64,000 bases of DNA, from positions 119,290,922 through 119,354,921 of the forward strand of contig CM077001.1 of assembly GCA_039090855.1 (NCBI GenBank), given 5' to 3'. Position 1 is the first letter of the stretch; every line of letters starts with the position of its first letter. The notes beneath the pieces were generated by a model. That model had not been told where the DNA came from and ran no database searches. It saw only the letters and a list, made by a program, of their open reading frames with translations. Both the position numbers and the translations under genes were made by a program. Below are positions 1 through 11,685 of the stretch, one piece after another. Source of the DNA: Macrothele yani. Lineage: Eukaryota > Arthropoda > Arachnida > Araneae > Macrothelidae.

Positions 1-1345
1 TTTCATGCATTATTATTATTATTATTTGCTGTACATGACCACAGTTTCGCCGATTGGTGGCACTGGTGCAAAGCTCTGAGAGATTACATAAATGCACATT
101 TGTAAGCTTAAACTTGATATCAGCTTCCATAAATTCGATATGAAAAATCCTCTTTAATTATATTATTATTCTACAGTCCATTAATGTTCACGTAATTCTA
201 AGCCATTTTAAATGCAAAATATTCCGGTAGGTGTTGTAAGCGTAGATTCTCGATTTCGCCATTTCTCCGCTTTTTACTTCGGAAAAATTATTTCAATATC
301 TGTCGACGTTAGCTATGATTACCATGGTTCACTAATTCTCCTGATGCAGGATTTTCTCACTTGAGAGTTTGACGGTACATTAGAATTTCAAACTATATCA
401 ACGATCCTGAAAGCCCGGTTAAAACATTCTTGAATGCGATTTACACATGAACATGGCTGCCATTTTCCATTTCGTATTCAGTTTTTTTGATACACGAGTT
501 TTCCAGTACGCGGCGCATATTTTAATTCTTTTGGTAGATGATACAGCAGTTTCAATACTTTGGATTAAAAAAACTCTTTTAACATTTCTTTTTTCTAACG
601 ATCGGTATCATTAAAGTGCTTCTGATTTTCCTGAAATGTAATTTTTATAAGAGAGGGTACAATAGCTTCTTTCGTACAATGGATGTTCAAAGTTCTTGAG
701 CAAACAGTCTTTCTTCATTTCTCTCCGTCAAGCACAACCTGTCTCCCGTATTCAGTTCTGTTAAATTCCTTTCTACTTGATTTCTGTGCTTTCTCAGAGG
801 TAGTCTTGGTGGGCTTTGGTTTCATTTATTACCGAAGACGCCACTGGTTTGTGTTCTTCTTTCCCCTGTTACCACGGGTCTAAATATTTTTCTTAGGAAC
901 TGTTCGTAATCGCCATTCGGCAAAAAATTACAGGTGCGTCAACGCGCCGGTTTCCTACGACTTGCACCCGTGACGAGAGACAAAGAACATAATACAATCT
1001 GCGTGTCCGAAAAAAGGCGCAGATGGCAAAGCGAATTTTCTTATTAGATCAAGCCATCTGTCTACCTTACAGAACCAAGGAACGATGAAGCAGTTAGTTG
1101 CCGGTCGCATGTGCAAATGGACATGTTTTTGTGTTATTGAAAGAAAAACGTTCCAGATCGTCAGTAATATAGCTTTTTTTCTGCTACAGTACCTGAAAAA
1201 TACAATCTAGATTCTATTTGGTACAATTCAGTTGCACGCCAATGGATTCTTTTTGAACTTGTTAGTCAGACTATGGTAAGGTAATCTTTTCTTTTTAAAT
1301 TTTAAACTTTCTTTGCCTTTGTGCTGACAAGAGTATTGTAAATAT
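1..1345. other. No recognised gene; AT-rich DNA
   Basis: Only short chance reading frames and a small TTA microsatellite near the start are visible. I see no transposon ends, tRNA-like boxes or conserved protein motifs. It is the left flank of the hAT element that begins next. Confidence 0.5.
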
Positions 1346-2065
1346 CAGAGTTGGTCAAAATCGTAATTGCATTAATCGGAAATGCATTACAGCGTAATGG
1401 TAATGGGAAGATGAACTTAGCGTTACCATTACATGATAACGGTGAACTGGTCATTAGAATTACATGGCAATTGTAATGACATGCAGCAGTTACCCATTAT
1501 AACCGTAATGGTTAACTATATGTTGGTAATTAACCAATAACTTATTTGCAACAGTACAACGTGAATAAACCAGCAACCAGTACACCCTTACGCGTTGTGT
1601 ACGTTATTTGACAACTGTTCCACCCCTCAGACTCTAAATGCATGTATGTAGGTATTGGAGATTGTACGTGTATGACGTGAGTAGTTGCCCCGTCTTCGCC
1701 ACAAGTAAAGTGATTTGAACAAAATAATACATATTAACCCTTTAAGCGGCCAATGTTCCTGAAACAAATGGTGCCTAAAGTTTTCAGGGCTTCCTAAACA
1801 GAAATGTTCACATAACGACCGGGTTTTACAAAAGCTACGTCAAACCAATTAATTTCTCCCTCTCATCACAGCAGTATGAACCTTGAGCCTACTAATGGTG
1901 ATAAGCGTTCTTTCTAGTTCTGTTTTCTTTGTCCCATGACTCAAGGCATGATAGGGAAGAGCTAGTCCCCTTGACATAGGCATCATGCCACTTGATAGGA
2001 ACAAGTGACTCAAGCATCTTTTGTCTCCTTTCTTAGATTCGTCGCCATTGTTATATAGCACTTTG

Positions 2066-2137
2066 AGCAGGTAATCACTCAGAAAGGATTAATCACTCAG
2101 AAATCCCTTTTAGCAGGTAATCACTCAGAAAGGATTA
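2066..2137. repeat. 26-bp direct repeat, 46-bp spacing
   Basis: The word beginning AGCAGGTAATCACTCAG occurs at 2066-2091 and again at 2112-2137, with a partial AATCACTCAGAAA copy between. It is a small local duplication inside the outer hAT element. Confidence 0.8.
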
Positions 2138-2645
2138 GTGTCAATCAATCCCCTACAAACACTTTCAATAGCAAACTGAAGAGGAAAGAAACACTTCTGA
2201 TTAACCCTTTCTTTCAGTTTCACTCATTCCACCAGCGTTCGGACCATTTCTTAGATACTGAACATATTCATTCGAGTTGATTTCAGTACATTTTGCTAAC
2301 CCCGAGTTAACTCGTTCCAGCCAGTTAAAGGGTTAAGTAAGTACGAATGGGATGTTTATATTTCGGTTAGGGAATGGTACAAAAATGAAAAGAAAGATAA
2401 ATGCCGTTGCAGGTGATCTTAGTCTTCAATAAAGAACAATTCACTGAACAGTTCACTTTTTGCCGTACTTCTCAAGTGTTGTGGTCCATTACTTGTCCGA
2501 TACGAACACTGGACTAAGGAGTGACCGATTCCTTTATATATACTTCACGACAGGACCTGAACCTTCTGGAATATTCTTGATTTACATAAAGCTCTCCAAC
2601 TTCCCACTGCGCGATCATTCTGGAACATTCTACAAACGTCTAACT

Positions 2646-4595
2646 CAGTGGTTGCCAAACCTTTTTCGATTCTCAGCGCCCTTGCTGAATCCAGGTTTTC
2701 GCAGGTCAAATTCTAAGAAGTACAATGGTCTATATCAAATTCTAACAAGTACACTTAGGTAAAAATAAATAAAACACATATTGAAATTACAAAAAGTGTA
2801 ATTGAAAAAATTCAACTAATTATAATTAGTGGGATGGATGAGCCTGTTGATCACCGCACATTTTCTCAAATCTTGGAATCAAACTGGACACAGCCACCCC
2901 CATTTCCTTCTCCACATTGATTTTCGCGCAATACTTAGTTTTTATCACAGCGACCGCCGAAAACCCAGCTTCGCACAAATAAGAAGTCGCAAATGTAATT
3001 AAAATTCTCTGAGCTTTACCACTCAGAAGGAGATATTCATCTTTTACTGATATCCAAAATTCAGATAACTCCATGCTGCTAAATTTTGTTTTCAACGTAT
3101 TGTCGCAAGACTACTCAATAAGATTCTCTTCTTCTGCAGCAGTAAATTCAGATGGAGCAGTGGCATGAAACGGATCTTGAATCCATACAAATTTATCGAT
3201 ATTATCATTTTGAAAATATTTCTCAAACCAGGTGATAAGCTGAGATAAGTCTTCTTCAAAAATGGATTTTATGCCTCCAGAGAAATCAACACCATTGGAG
3301 GTCAAAAACTGTTGCAAAAAGGGGAAACATTCTTTACCTCCGTCTTCATTCATTTTTCTTTTTCATAGTTTTAGTTTTTTTTATAAAAGTTGAAATTTTC
3401 TCAATTGACTTTAAAAGGTGTAAGTTGCTTCCCTGCAGGGAGAGATTCAGAGCATTCATCTTTTCAAAAATATCACATAAGTATGCTAGTTTTACCAAAA
3501 AATCTTTATTCACAAAATTTTCGGTATATTTGTAGTCTTCCTCTTTAAGAAAAATAAAAATTTCCTGTCGCAGTTCAACTGTACGAGACAAAACATTACC
3601 ACGAGAGAGCCATCGCGAAGCGCTGTAGTACAGTACAACAAAGACGTGTGCTCGGATCTCATATCCTCACATAGGTTTTTGAAAAACCCTGCCTTCAACG
3701 GCCGGGTTTTTATAAAATTTACTACATTCATTACACATTCTAAGACCTGGTCCAATGTAGGACTCAGATATTTTGACGCGATTGCTTCCCTGTGAATAAC
3801 GCAATTGGTCCATAGTGCATCAGGGGCTCTGCTTCGCATAAGTACCTGCAATCCTCCATAACAGCCGGACATAAAACGAGCACCATCAGTACAGACACCA
3901 AAGCACTTAGTCCACTCCAAATTATTTTCGGATTTTGACGGTGTGCCCTCTTTATTTTCACTCTCACAACGCTTATTACTGTTTAGTAAAAACCGATCCA
4001 TTTTTAAAAATACATACGATAAGAAAAACTTCAGAAACTACACTTCACTTAATCACAACAATATTCAGTTGATACGCCGAAAGCTTACAAACACCGAAAC
4101 TCAGCGACAGAACATCAACATAACAGACTTCCAACCGCCAAATAAGTCACAAATGACAACGGATGAGCATATTTAAAGGATCTGGTGACCTTCTCGAAAA
4201 ATCTGGATTGAGAGTCTCATTTCTAGACGCTCGGAGAACGAGGGAGGAATGGTTATCAGAAGCACGGAGGCTGGTGCGAAAGCTCAGGTTACTTCCGGCA
4301 GCGGTCACGCGGAACACACACGTGCGCCCATCGGGCGGCAATCGTGCCGGGGAAAAACTCACGCTTGTAACATTATTGTAGAGCGCCATCTAGTAACCAT
4401 TTGTAGAGGCTTCTGCAAACAGTTATTATTACTAAGTGAGTTACTGGTTTGCACCAGGTCAGCTAGATGTCGCGTCCTATCACATTGAATTGAAAATGGA
4501 ATTAAAATTATCAAATTTTTGCAATATTTCGTGACGCTCCTGTGAGGAAGCCACGGCTCCCCAGGGCGCCGCGGCGCACACTTTGGGAACCACTG
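2646..4595 (-). mobile_element. Nested hAT element (ZBED-type), internally deleted
   Basis: The left terminus CAGTGGTTGCCAAA and the inverted right terminus CAGTGGTTCCCAAA are typical hAT ends. The flanks are 8-bp direct repeats GTCTAACT (2638-2645) and GTCTAACC (4596-4603), 7 of 8 matching. The 1,950-bp element sits inside the older hAT at 1346-4955. It carries a decayed transposase on the minus strand (2826-4001). The 4002-4560 part looks like 5' untranslated sequence, and its terminus is GC-rich. Confidence 0.85.
2826..4001 (-). pseudogene. hAT transposase relic (ZBED5/SCAND3-like)
   Basis: Read on the minus strand, the N-terminus MDRFL jumps after about 25 residues to a core motif, CTDGARFMSGCYGG, matching the 'TDGAxxM' region of hAT transposases of the ZBED5/SCAND3/FAM200 group. 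The BED zinc finger and early catalytic region appear deleted. A frameshift near 3620-3640 leads to RWLSRGNVLSR, a hallmark of this group. The C-terminal hAT dimerisation part (SFATSYLCEAGFS-type, here ITFATSYLCEAGFSAV, about 2950-3010) is present. A TAG at 3111-3113 interrupts the frame before it. The protein would be inactive: it lacks its DNA-binding domain and has at least one frameshift and one stop. Confidence 0.85.
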
Positions 4596-4961
4596 GTCTA
4601 ACCCTTTTTTGCCGCTTCTAGAACATTCTACATGACACTTCGGTTTCTGTCTGCAATGTTACATGGCCGACTTTTCTAGAAATTGCTTTAGGCACACATA
4701 CATTTCTATAAACTATTAGTATGTAATTATTATTTGCAAATTGTGTAATTTCATTACCAAATAATTCCATTGCGTTTGAAGGGCATTTATTAAATAATTG
4801 AATGATATCCGCTTCATTGTAATGCATTACAGATTAATTCCATTACCTTGTGCAGACTATACTTGAGATTACCTTGTGTATTACCTTGTAATACATTACA
4901 CGTTGATTATAATCTGCATTTCCATTATTTTGTAATGCATTGCTGTCCAACTCTGGTAAAT

Positions 4962-5015
4962 AGCGTAACTACCACCTGCGGGGGCTGCGGGGGCTGCGGA
5001 GGTGGTAGTTACGCT
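4962..5015. repeat. Perfect 16-bp hairpin with G-rich loop
   Basis: AGCGTAACTACCACCT (4962-4977) is the exact reverse complement of 5000-5015. The 22-nt loop holds two runs of five Gs and shorter G runs, so it could form a G-rich structure. It begins immediately at the right target-site duplication of the outer hAT. Confidence 0.85.
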
Positions 5016-5036
5016 GAAAACAAATGGAATAATTAA

Positions 5037-5311
5037 TACGGACGTAAATCAAGCTATTCTTCCATGTAACGTAACCGCAGAAATTTGAAACATTTCTGCG
5101 GTTTGGTGTTTTTTGTTTCGGCTAGTGCACTGAAAGTCTGACGTCACCAATGAGCCTTAGTTGTTTGGATTTCACAGTCCTGGGTGGCGTAATGGTTAGC
5201 ACACTCGAGCGCAAATCGGTAGATGCAGGTTCGATTCCTATTCGAGCATGATAAAATTTTCAAATTTTTGCGGTTACGTTATATGGAAGAACAGCTTGAT
5301 TTATGTCCGCA
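5037..5311. mobile_element. TTAA-flanked fold-back element with tRNA-like core
   Basis: The arms at 5033-5090 and 5258-5315 are inverted repeats of 58 bp with about five mismatches. TTAA stands at each outer edge (5033-5036 and 5312-5315), which suggests a TTAA target duplication as in piggyBac-type elements. Between the arms, 5183-5252 (+ strand) is tRNA-like: an A-box-like TGGCGTAATGGTTAGC and a B box GGTTCGATTCC. No open reading frame is present. It is probably a MITE that carries or captured a Pol III-type sequence. The same tRNA-like core recurs on the minus strand near 48625-48680 and 49150-49225. Confidence 0.7.
5183..5252 (+). other. tRNA-like sequence (family F, copy 1)
   Basis: The sequence resembles a tRNA gene with recognisable A and B boxes, but I cannot fold a full acceptor stem, so it is unlikely to be a functional tRNA. 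Its core words AGCACACTCGA, AGATGC and GTTCGATTC match the copies at about 49,200 and 48,650. Confidence 0.6.
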
Positions 5312-5315
5312 TTAA

Positions 5316-5825
5316 GAGTATTTCCCGAGAGTATTCCTTTTATTGTAGAAATCTTAGTTTTTCTTTTTTTCTTTAATATAATCTGTACTTTATAATTTTG
5401 TTTCCGAGGAATTTTAAGGATTTCTCATTATTGTGTCTAAAACTAAAACTTTCAGAACCACGAAAAGCTAAAGCCCTAGTAATAGTTTTATAATTAACTG
5501 ATTTTCAGCACATCTTTTGAAAAAAAAAACAGCAAAAAAAAAAAAAAAAGGTATGTGTTTACTGTATCATTATGTCCGCCAATCTGTGGAGAACACATCT
5601 CTGCAACTATCAATCCGATTTAAAAAGTTCTTTTTTTTTTTCAGTCTATAGCCAGAAATATGGGACGATGATCCTTGCATTCTGTTGTTTCTTTTATCCA
5701 ATGAAGAACTTCGCAGCTTGAGGGCGTAAACGCAGGTGTTATAGAATTCGAAATGCATTTTATTCCATATTGTTGCTTCTAAACATCTAATAGAAAAATT
5801 ATTTCTTCCCTTCGATACTATTTCT
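5316..5825. other. No recognised gene; AT-rich spacer
   Basis: AT-rich sequence with an A-run near 5520-5548. No protein motif or element end was recognised. Confidence 0.5.
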
Positions 5826-6045
5826 ATTTTTTTTTTTTTATTGGAGTTTTAACGACCACCGTGAGCAACTCAATGGTGACTGCTTATAAGCAGTCGCCCG
5901 TCCCTAATTTAGGGTCACTGGTTCCAGGGAAGGGAGAGAGCCAGTGCCATAAGACAAACACAACATCCATGCCTCACCGGGATTCGAACCCGGACCCCTT
6001 TCGGACGAATGATCAGAGGCCATCGCTTAGACCAAGACCATTTTG
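5826..6045 (-). mobile_element. SINE A copy 1 (tRNA-derived)
   Basis: On the minus strand it runs from a tRNA-like head (B box GGTTCGAATCC near 5975-5990) through the conserved body (ACTGGTTCCAGGGAAGGGAG on the plus strand) to the tail GCTCACGGTGGTCGTTAAA and an A-tail, seen as T's at 5828-5840. The last few head bases look truncated. No convincing target duplication was found. Confidence 0.9.
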
Positions 6046-6049
6046 GAAA

Positions 6050-8180
6050 CAGTTTCTTTTTCAAATACTGAACAATTTTCCCGATAGGGACGTAAACATA
6101 AATTGGATTTGCCCCCATATTTCCTGTCCTAAAATTCCGATTTAAAAACTTCTTTTTTGCGTCGCATAAAGTTCGTAGCGCGAACTTTTTTCATAAAATT
6201 TCTATTTTTTTAACGAAGAGTTTTTTTCATTAGGGGGAGTAATCGTGTTTTTCTGTTCCAGTGTATCTGCGATTCTAAGTTTTATTTTTTCGATCAGATC
6301 CCTTTCATCAAATAAAACCTTCTGCTTATGTTTTTAGCTCATGATAATGCACAATTTTTCCACTAGGGGAGTAAATAAATATCGTATTTTTCTCTGTATC
6401 TCTGTTTGTAACAGTCTGATCAGAAATTATTTTGTTTTGTACGACAGCTCTTCTGGTGAGGAATGAATGACATATAATTTATAATTTTTCATAATGCACA
6501 ATTTTACCACTAGAAGGCGTAATTTCATATTTCTGTTTACAACATGTTTGCATCAATATCTGCGCGTCTAAAGTCCCAATGAAAACATTCTGCTGTGGTT
6601 CAGGTACCGCTACCCACGAAAATAAATGTATGCGGATTTCCAGCCCCAAAATAATGCACATTTTACACTCCAGCGAGCGCGCAGACATAGTTGTTCTTCT
6701 TGATATCTCTACTTCTAAAAGCACGGTTTGAAGAAATCTTTTAAGACCGGATACCACTCACTTTGTGAAACATTTTGCCTAGATTTTCGAAGTGCGCAGT
6801 TTTGACGCCAGGTGGCGTTACGTGTATTTCTGTTTGCAAATGTATGTCGTCTTCAAAAACTCCTATGGGGGGGGGGGGATTATTTTTTTAACTGTATTAT
6901 CGGAAGCCGGAAGCCGGAAGGCAGGGGACACGGGGACCCCTCTCCCCTGGAATTTCCTAGTCCCCTCACTGAAGAGGCCTTTCTACGAAACATCTTAAAA
7001 ATTTGTGGTTCACATATAAGTTTTTTTTTTTTTTTTTATGAAAATTTCCAGGAGACCGTCACCACGTTTCGCAGTTTTCTGGAAAATGCGTCAAGTACAA
7101 CTTTGAAAATTGGTTTTTACACAAATAAGATGAAAAGTTAACTCTCCGTTGTGTTTTTCACTTTATAGATGATCGTTAAAAGAATCTCAACTACATTTCA
7201 ACTACTTTTCATTCTCGGTGTTGCTGCAGGATATATTGCTAGAAGAACTGACTTCTGTCAAACAACTGTGATATTAGATTGGATTTCACCATGGGAAAGG
7301 ATGAGACTCAGAAGCACACCACCTGAGAGATGGGTGGATAAAATTCGAAAGCATGCAGGAGTGACTTGGAAGAGTTATGCTGAAGACAGAAAGTTATAGA
7401 AGAGACCTTCATCCAGCAGTAGACCGATGATAGTTGACGAGATTTGTACGAGTACTTTCATATGCATACTACGTTTTTTTTTATTTTTGTTTTTTATTGT
7501 TTTAACCCTCGGAGAAGTAGCCCCTCCCCCGCTCCTTAAATTATTGGATTCCGCCGCCTATGAGTGCATGCCTTTCGTTACATTGATGATTCAGAACATT
7601 ATTTTCTTTAAATAATGCTCGCTACGGGGCATATGTAAAACTTTTTTTTCTCGCTACATCTGCTTGCAGAAGCCGTATTTGAAAACTTCGTTCCCCTTTT
7701 CATAGTTCTTGCTATGAAGAATCCGCTACCGTAAGGGATCAGTCTCTATTTCTATTTGCGTGTGAGTGTCACCTATTTTAAAAATCCTTTGGAAAGAATC
7801 CTGTGTTGGAAGGAAACTTTTCATTATGAAGAATACTTTGCACTAATATTCTGCTTTTAGTAGAGCATAGTTTTAACTGTAGAGGGTGTAAACTTAAATC
7901 ACTTTTTTTTTCGTATCTCTGTTTGGTTTCAAACATCCTTTTTTTGCCTCGGATATCGTCGGCTATGATAAACGATTTGTACAAAATTTCTGATTTTCCC
8001 TTTGCACAAATTTCAACCGCTAGTGGATGGTACACATGCAAATAAGAAGCTGTTTGTGTGTGTAGCTGTCTTGTCAATTGTAAAAATTCGGATTTTTTTG
8101 TTGTTGTTATCTATTTTGTGATTGGTTCCATACGGTGTGAACACTGCGCACCCTACTACAAATTACGCTCAGATATTTTC
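6050..8180. repeat. Highly diverged tandem-like repeats, about 150 bp
   Basis: Variants of the phrase 'ACAATTTT-CCACTAGGGGGCGTAA-TATTTCTGTTTGTAA' recur near 6065, 6230, 6355, 6505, 6660, 6800, 7870 and 8010. Spacing is irregular, about 140-160 bp where readable. The array is old and is interrupted by an RTE fragment at about 7222-7440. A run of G's (about 6867-6878) and a GGAAGCC triplet repeat (about 6903-6920) also lie within it. No gene is visible. Confidence 0.45.
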
Positions 8181-8456
8181 TACAAAAACATTATCCTTTT
8201 TGTTGTATTTTTTTTTTTTTTTAATTTCAAAAATCTGTTTTTCCTTTCCTTTTCGTGTCGAAAGGATTCAAAACACGTGCTCGCTACACCGGAGAATTCG
8301 GCATCATCTTTCTTATTTACTGATGTAAAGTTTGCTCTATGGAATAAAAGGTTCCTTGTATGCTTGACCGTTGCGTAAATTTCAGTGTTTTTTAATTATT
8401 TACTCAACAATAAATGAATTAATAATTTCAACTACTTTTCATTCTCGGTGTTGCGA
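7196..8456. repeat. 29-bp direct repeat pair
   Basis: TTTCAACTACTTTTCATTCT followed by CGGTGTTGC occurs at about 7196-7224, just before the RTE fragment, and again at about 8428-8456. The pair is 1.2 kb apart. It shows a duplicated segment but is too far from the RTE end to be that insertion's target duplication. Confidence 0.7.
7222..7440 (+). mobile_element. RTE LINE 3' fragment
   Basis: Translation-level and nucleotide similarity to the C-terminus of the RTE copies at 36 and 41-44 kb: AGAAGAACTGAC, then a tryptophan-rich 'ILDWI' stretch, GGTGGATAAAATTCGAAAG and CATCCAGCAGTAGACCGATGATAG. It ends at the family's natural 3' end (GTTGAC). It is strongly 5'-truncated, diverged and non-coding now. 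Confidence 0.8.
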
Positions 8457-10060
8457 GATATTTAAAAGATGAAACAATTTTTAAAATTTTGATTTTCTAA
8501 TAAAAAAAGTGTGTTGTATCATGGTTTTTAATGTCCCTTGCAACTTTCAAATAGTCGGTTTTAACTGGATTGATATATGTAAGCCCAATCTTTTTTGTTT
8601 TGAAAGTCTTTAAAATGCCTTCTACGTTATTTGCCATGATATCAGTATAATGCGACATTATCTGGATATGTAGTATTAATTCCAGTTTTTTAATAACTAT
8701 CCTACTAATTACACAGTTTAAAATATGAAAAAGGAGCTCTGAACTGCCTTTAAGACATAATTATTGCATGTGAGAATTCCGTAGAATTTTTCTTGTTGAC
8801 AATTATTTTGCTACAACTTTTATTTTTGTTTAAATGAAGCGTCTAACATGGGAAGTTTGTGCGGAAAATTTAATTTTTATCGCGATTTTCTGCGGTTAGT
8901 CATTACCCTGGAATAGTGCTCCTTCTTTTTCGTTAAATGTGAATTGGGTTATAGCACTTAATTATTCTGTGCCTAACTAACGTATGAATAAGGAAAACTA
9001 AGGGAGAGAAAGAACAAAAACTCCACTCCGAATTTTCGCTATAGAAAATAGCACGTAATGCTTTCAACACAGCTCATTAATAACTTTCCAGACTAGTTTT
9101 CGGATAGCTTTACATAATTTGGTTTCTTTCTTTTTCCTCTTCTTCTGCTCTCTCTTTTTTTTTTTTTTTTTTTTTTTTTTTGGAAAGGAGTATGACAGGA
9201 GTTCATTTATTTGTTGGTTTCACTTTGTTTTGTGTTCGTTATTAACTTTAATGGCTGATACACTACAGGTCGAGGTGAAGTAGCCTTTTGCAGCACAGAT
9301 ATAATAAAATAATTCAATTTTTAAACTTACGCAATCAATATTCTTTTTGCGACTGCATAATTTGCGATGTTCTTCGTGTTTTTTGATTTCGCCTCGGGTA
9401 CAAAAATGTATTAACTCGGTAAAGCAAAAGCAAAGATCATTATTGCGTTCCTCACATTTCTGTCTCCCCCCCGCCTTCCTTCTCCCTGAATGTGCTGCAA
9501 GAGTAAGAGAATTTTTTCGCGGGAAACGAAAAAAGGCGGTATTCGTGATTTGACCAGAAACATGCGTCTTATTAAGGCACAGTGATAGAAATATATGTTT
9601 TCCGCCGATCTCTCACGCTTAATATGGAGCGCATTTGTCAAAAGGAATCAGCAAACAAAGTTAAATCTCAATCAGTTCATGGTGCTCACCGCTAAACAGT
9701 AAAAACTAGAAACCAATTTTGTTGTTTGAGAACCGAAACTGCCACTTAAATAAATAACTCGAGTTAGTATTTATTCATATGGAAATCTCTCTTTCGTTAA
9801 ACGAAAAGGCCCATTTAAATCGTAGAAGCTTGTTAAATGTGATTTTTGAACAAAAACTTACGGAAGAACACGCAAGACGGTTAAAGGTTTTCGAAATACT
9901 AAGATCTACAGCTATATTAAAAAAGAATATTAATTTACGTCTAGTGAATTATTATTGCAAAAGAATGCTGATTGCGTACTTATTTAACTCAAAAGAACTG
10001 AAGAGTGTACTGATTGCATTTAAATTTTTAACTGCATGATGTATCATTTCAAAAGCACAG
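8181..10060. other. No recognised gene; AT-rich DNA
   Basis: Holds a long T-run (about 9152-9181) and weak repeats of a GATTGCAT-TTAAATTT-AACTC pattern near 9960-10100. Short reading frames here show no known motif. Confidence 0.45.
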
Positions 10061-10067
10061 TGGTTGC

Positions 10068-10109
10068 ACGCTAATTTAACGCTAAAGCTATGTGACGTTA
10101 AATTAGCGT
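10068..10109. repeat. Perfect 14-bp hairpin
   Basis: ACGCTAATTTAACG (10068-10081) is the reverse complement of 10096-10109, with a 14-nt loop. Function unknown. Confidence 0.8.
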
Positions 10110-10700
10110 TCAACTAGTTGAGTATCAATTAAAAACTAAAATCTGCGATGATAGCAAATCATTGCAAAAAATTATAATTGCATACAAATTCATAACACAT
10201 TGTGAATATTATACTAATCTAACACTAAACGTTTTTGTGATATATCAGGTAAAAGAAAAAAATATTGAAACAGAAAAAAAAAAAGAAGAAACGTCATTAA
10301 AAGTAAACCAACGTGCATGACTTTTTTTATAATTACCTTTTAAATATTAGAACGTTCGGGGAGTAGGTGAATACTTTCAAACAGCCGTTATTCTTGTAAT
10401 ATTAGAAATATTTTAGCTTCCCTTATTATCAGTAATACGTTCTTAAACCCTATGAAGTACACGATCACCGTTAAAAATATCAGTGTCATTAAGTCTGTGG
10501 GAAACAGAGGCGTATTGAGTGGGACCCTTTCCCGAAAGTATTTCATTTTTTTAATATTTTTTGTTGAAGTGCGACTTGCATAAGAAAAAAAGATTTTATT
10601 TTAATAAAAACATACGTCCACTTGCATTAAAAAAAATGCTGTGATTTTTTTCTTCTATTTTTCATGAACTTTTATTTTGTCCTAGAGGATTTCCAAAACT
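10110..10700. other. No recognised gene; AT-rich spacer
   Basis: Low-complexity A/T-rich sequence without recognisable motifs. Confidence 0.45.
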
Positions 10701-11075
10701 TTCATTTCTGTCGCCCCCTCCCCCCAGGAAAAAATATTCTATATGCGGCCCCTAGTGTTGAAAATGTTATTCGAAGATCCAAATCCTGTTTGTCGATGCA
10801 GCGAGTACCAGAGATCTTTTTTTTTCAATTGGCCGAAACAATTGAAATCACAGGGATTCATTTCCGATGAATACGGTGGATGGGGCAGCTCCACCCAACC
10901 GTTCTGTTCAATAAACACCTGAACAATCCAGGCTTTGTGCGGCTATGCATTGTCGTGTACGAGGACAGGTCGTTGTACATGATGTCGCAGGGACCCATGT
11001 CTGAATATGCTCCTCTAGAAATGTCCACCCAAGCTTACTTTAATGCTATGGTAATGGTCTCATCATACGCCTTCC
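10700..11075 (-). pseudogene. Tc1/mariner (IS630-superfamily) transposase relic
   Basis: On the minus strand one frame reads RPVLVHDNA-stop-PHKAW, then ELPHPPYSSEMNPCDFN. These are the second and third catalytic blocks of a mariner-type DDE transposase ('HDNAxPH' and 'PPYSxDMxPCDF'). The third catalytic Asp is Glu here and there is a stop inside the second block. I could not recognise the N-terminal half in the region to 11430, and I found no terminal inverted repeats. Confidence 0.75.
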
Positions 11076-11465
11076 AAAAGCGACGTCGTGAATGTCCATG
11101 ACATCGACCAGTAAGATTTTAAGCTCATTCAACTCGGAAAGGGGTTAAAGAAGTCGCGATAGTATTGGGTTCAACACAGAATCGTGACTGATGTCATTGC
11201 TTGGGTGACATCCAACTTTCATGAAAGCAGAGGAACCTTGTGAGTGCCCTACTATTGCAAAATACCACACAAACTTACTCCGTGCACTTCCGTAGAGGAA
11301 TTCTTTCGGCGTCGTATTTAGTGTGTGCAGTACCTACGTCGCTAATTTGCTCATTTGGCCAAAATCTTCCGTCAGACAGGTGTAAACCGTCGTGTGAAGG
11401 ATACACAGTTGTGAAGAAGGGTCATTAACACTCACCCTATAAGACGGCTGTAAGATCCCTTATTT
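11076..11465. other. No certain feature; may extend the transposase relic
   Basis: GC content and texture resemble the adjacent relic, so this may be its decayed N-terminal part, but no catalytic motif can be read. Confidence 0.3.
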
Positions 11466-11469
11466 AGTT

Positions 11470-11685
11470 TTTTCCGTTTGGGATTTTAACGACCAACGTA
11501 AGTAAACCAATGAGCTATACACAGTCGTCTCATCCTAATTTAGGCCCACTGGTTCCAGGGAAAGGAGAGAACCAGTGCCGTAAGACAAACACAAAATCCA
11601 TGCTTCATCGAGATTCGAACCCGTGCCCATCTCGGACCAATGGACAGAAGCCACTGCTTACACCACTGAGTCGCCAGGGAGGCAA
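11470..11685 (-). mobile_element. SINE A copy 2 (diverged)
   Basis: It has the same body as other SINE A copies: CACTGGTTCCAGGGAAAGGA and GTAAGACAAACACAA on the plus strand, with the tRNA-like head near 11610-11680 containing ATTCGAACC. The 3' tail is mutated (AACGTAAGTAAA in place of CCGTGAGCAA). No A-tail or clear target duplication remains, so it is an older copy. Confidence 0.85.

Larger units (their letters stand above)
1346..4955. mobile_element. Outer non-autonomous hAT element (disrupted)
   Basis: The left end reads CAGAGTTGGTC and the reverse complement of the right end reads CAGAGTTGGAC; both are followed by runs of GTAATG/CATTAC words. The element is bounded by 8-bp direct repeats, GTAAATAT (1338-1345) and GTAAATAG (4956-4963), which match at 7 of 8 positions. 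An 8-bp duplication with CAGAG termini is the hAT signature. With the nested element at 2646-4595 removed, about 1.65 kb remains, and I see no transposase in it, so it is probably non-autonomous. The subterminal regions (about 1365-1510 and 4800-4950) are dense in ATGCATTAC-like words, possibly transposase-binding repeats. Confidence 0.7.

Noticed and set aside
1849..2061. 70-codon minus-strand frame as a hAT exon
   Set aside because: No hAT motif; it overlaps a local duplication.
7196..8456. 29-bp repeats as target duplication of the RTE fragment
   Set aside because: The second copy is about 1 kb beyond the RTE 3' end.
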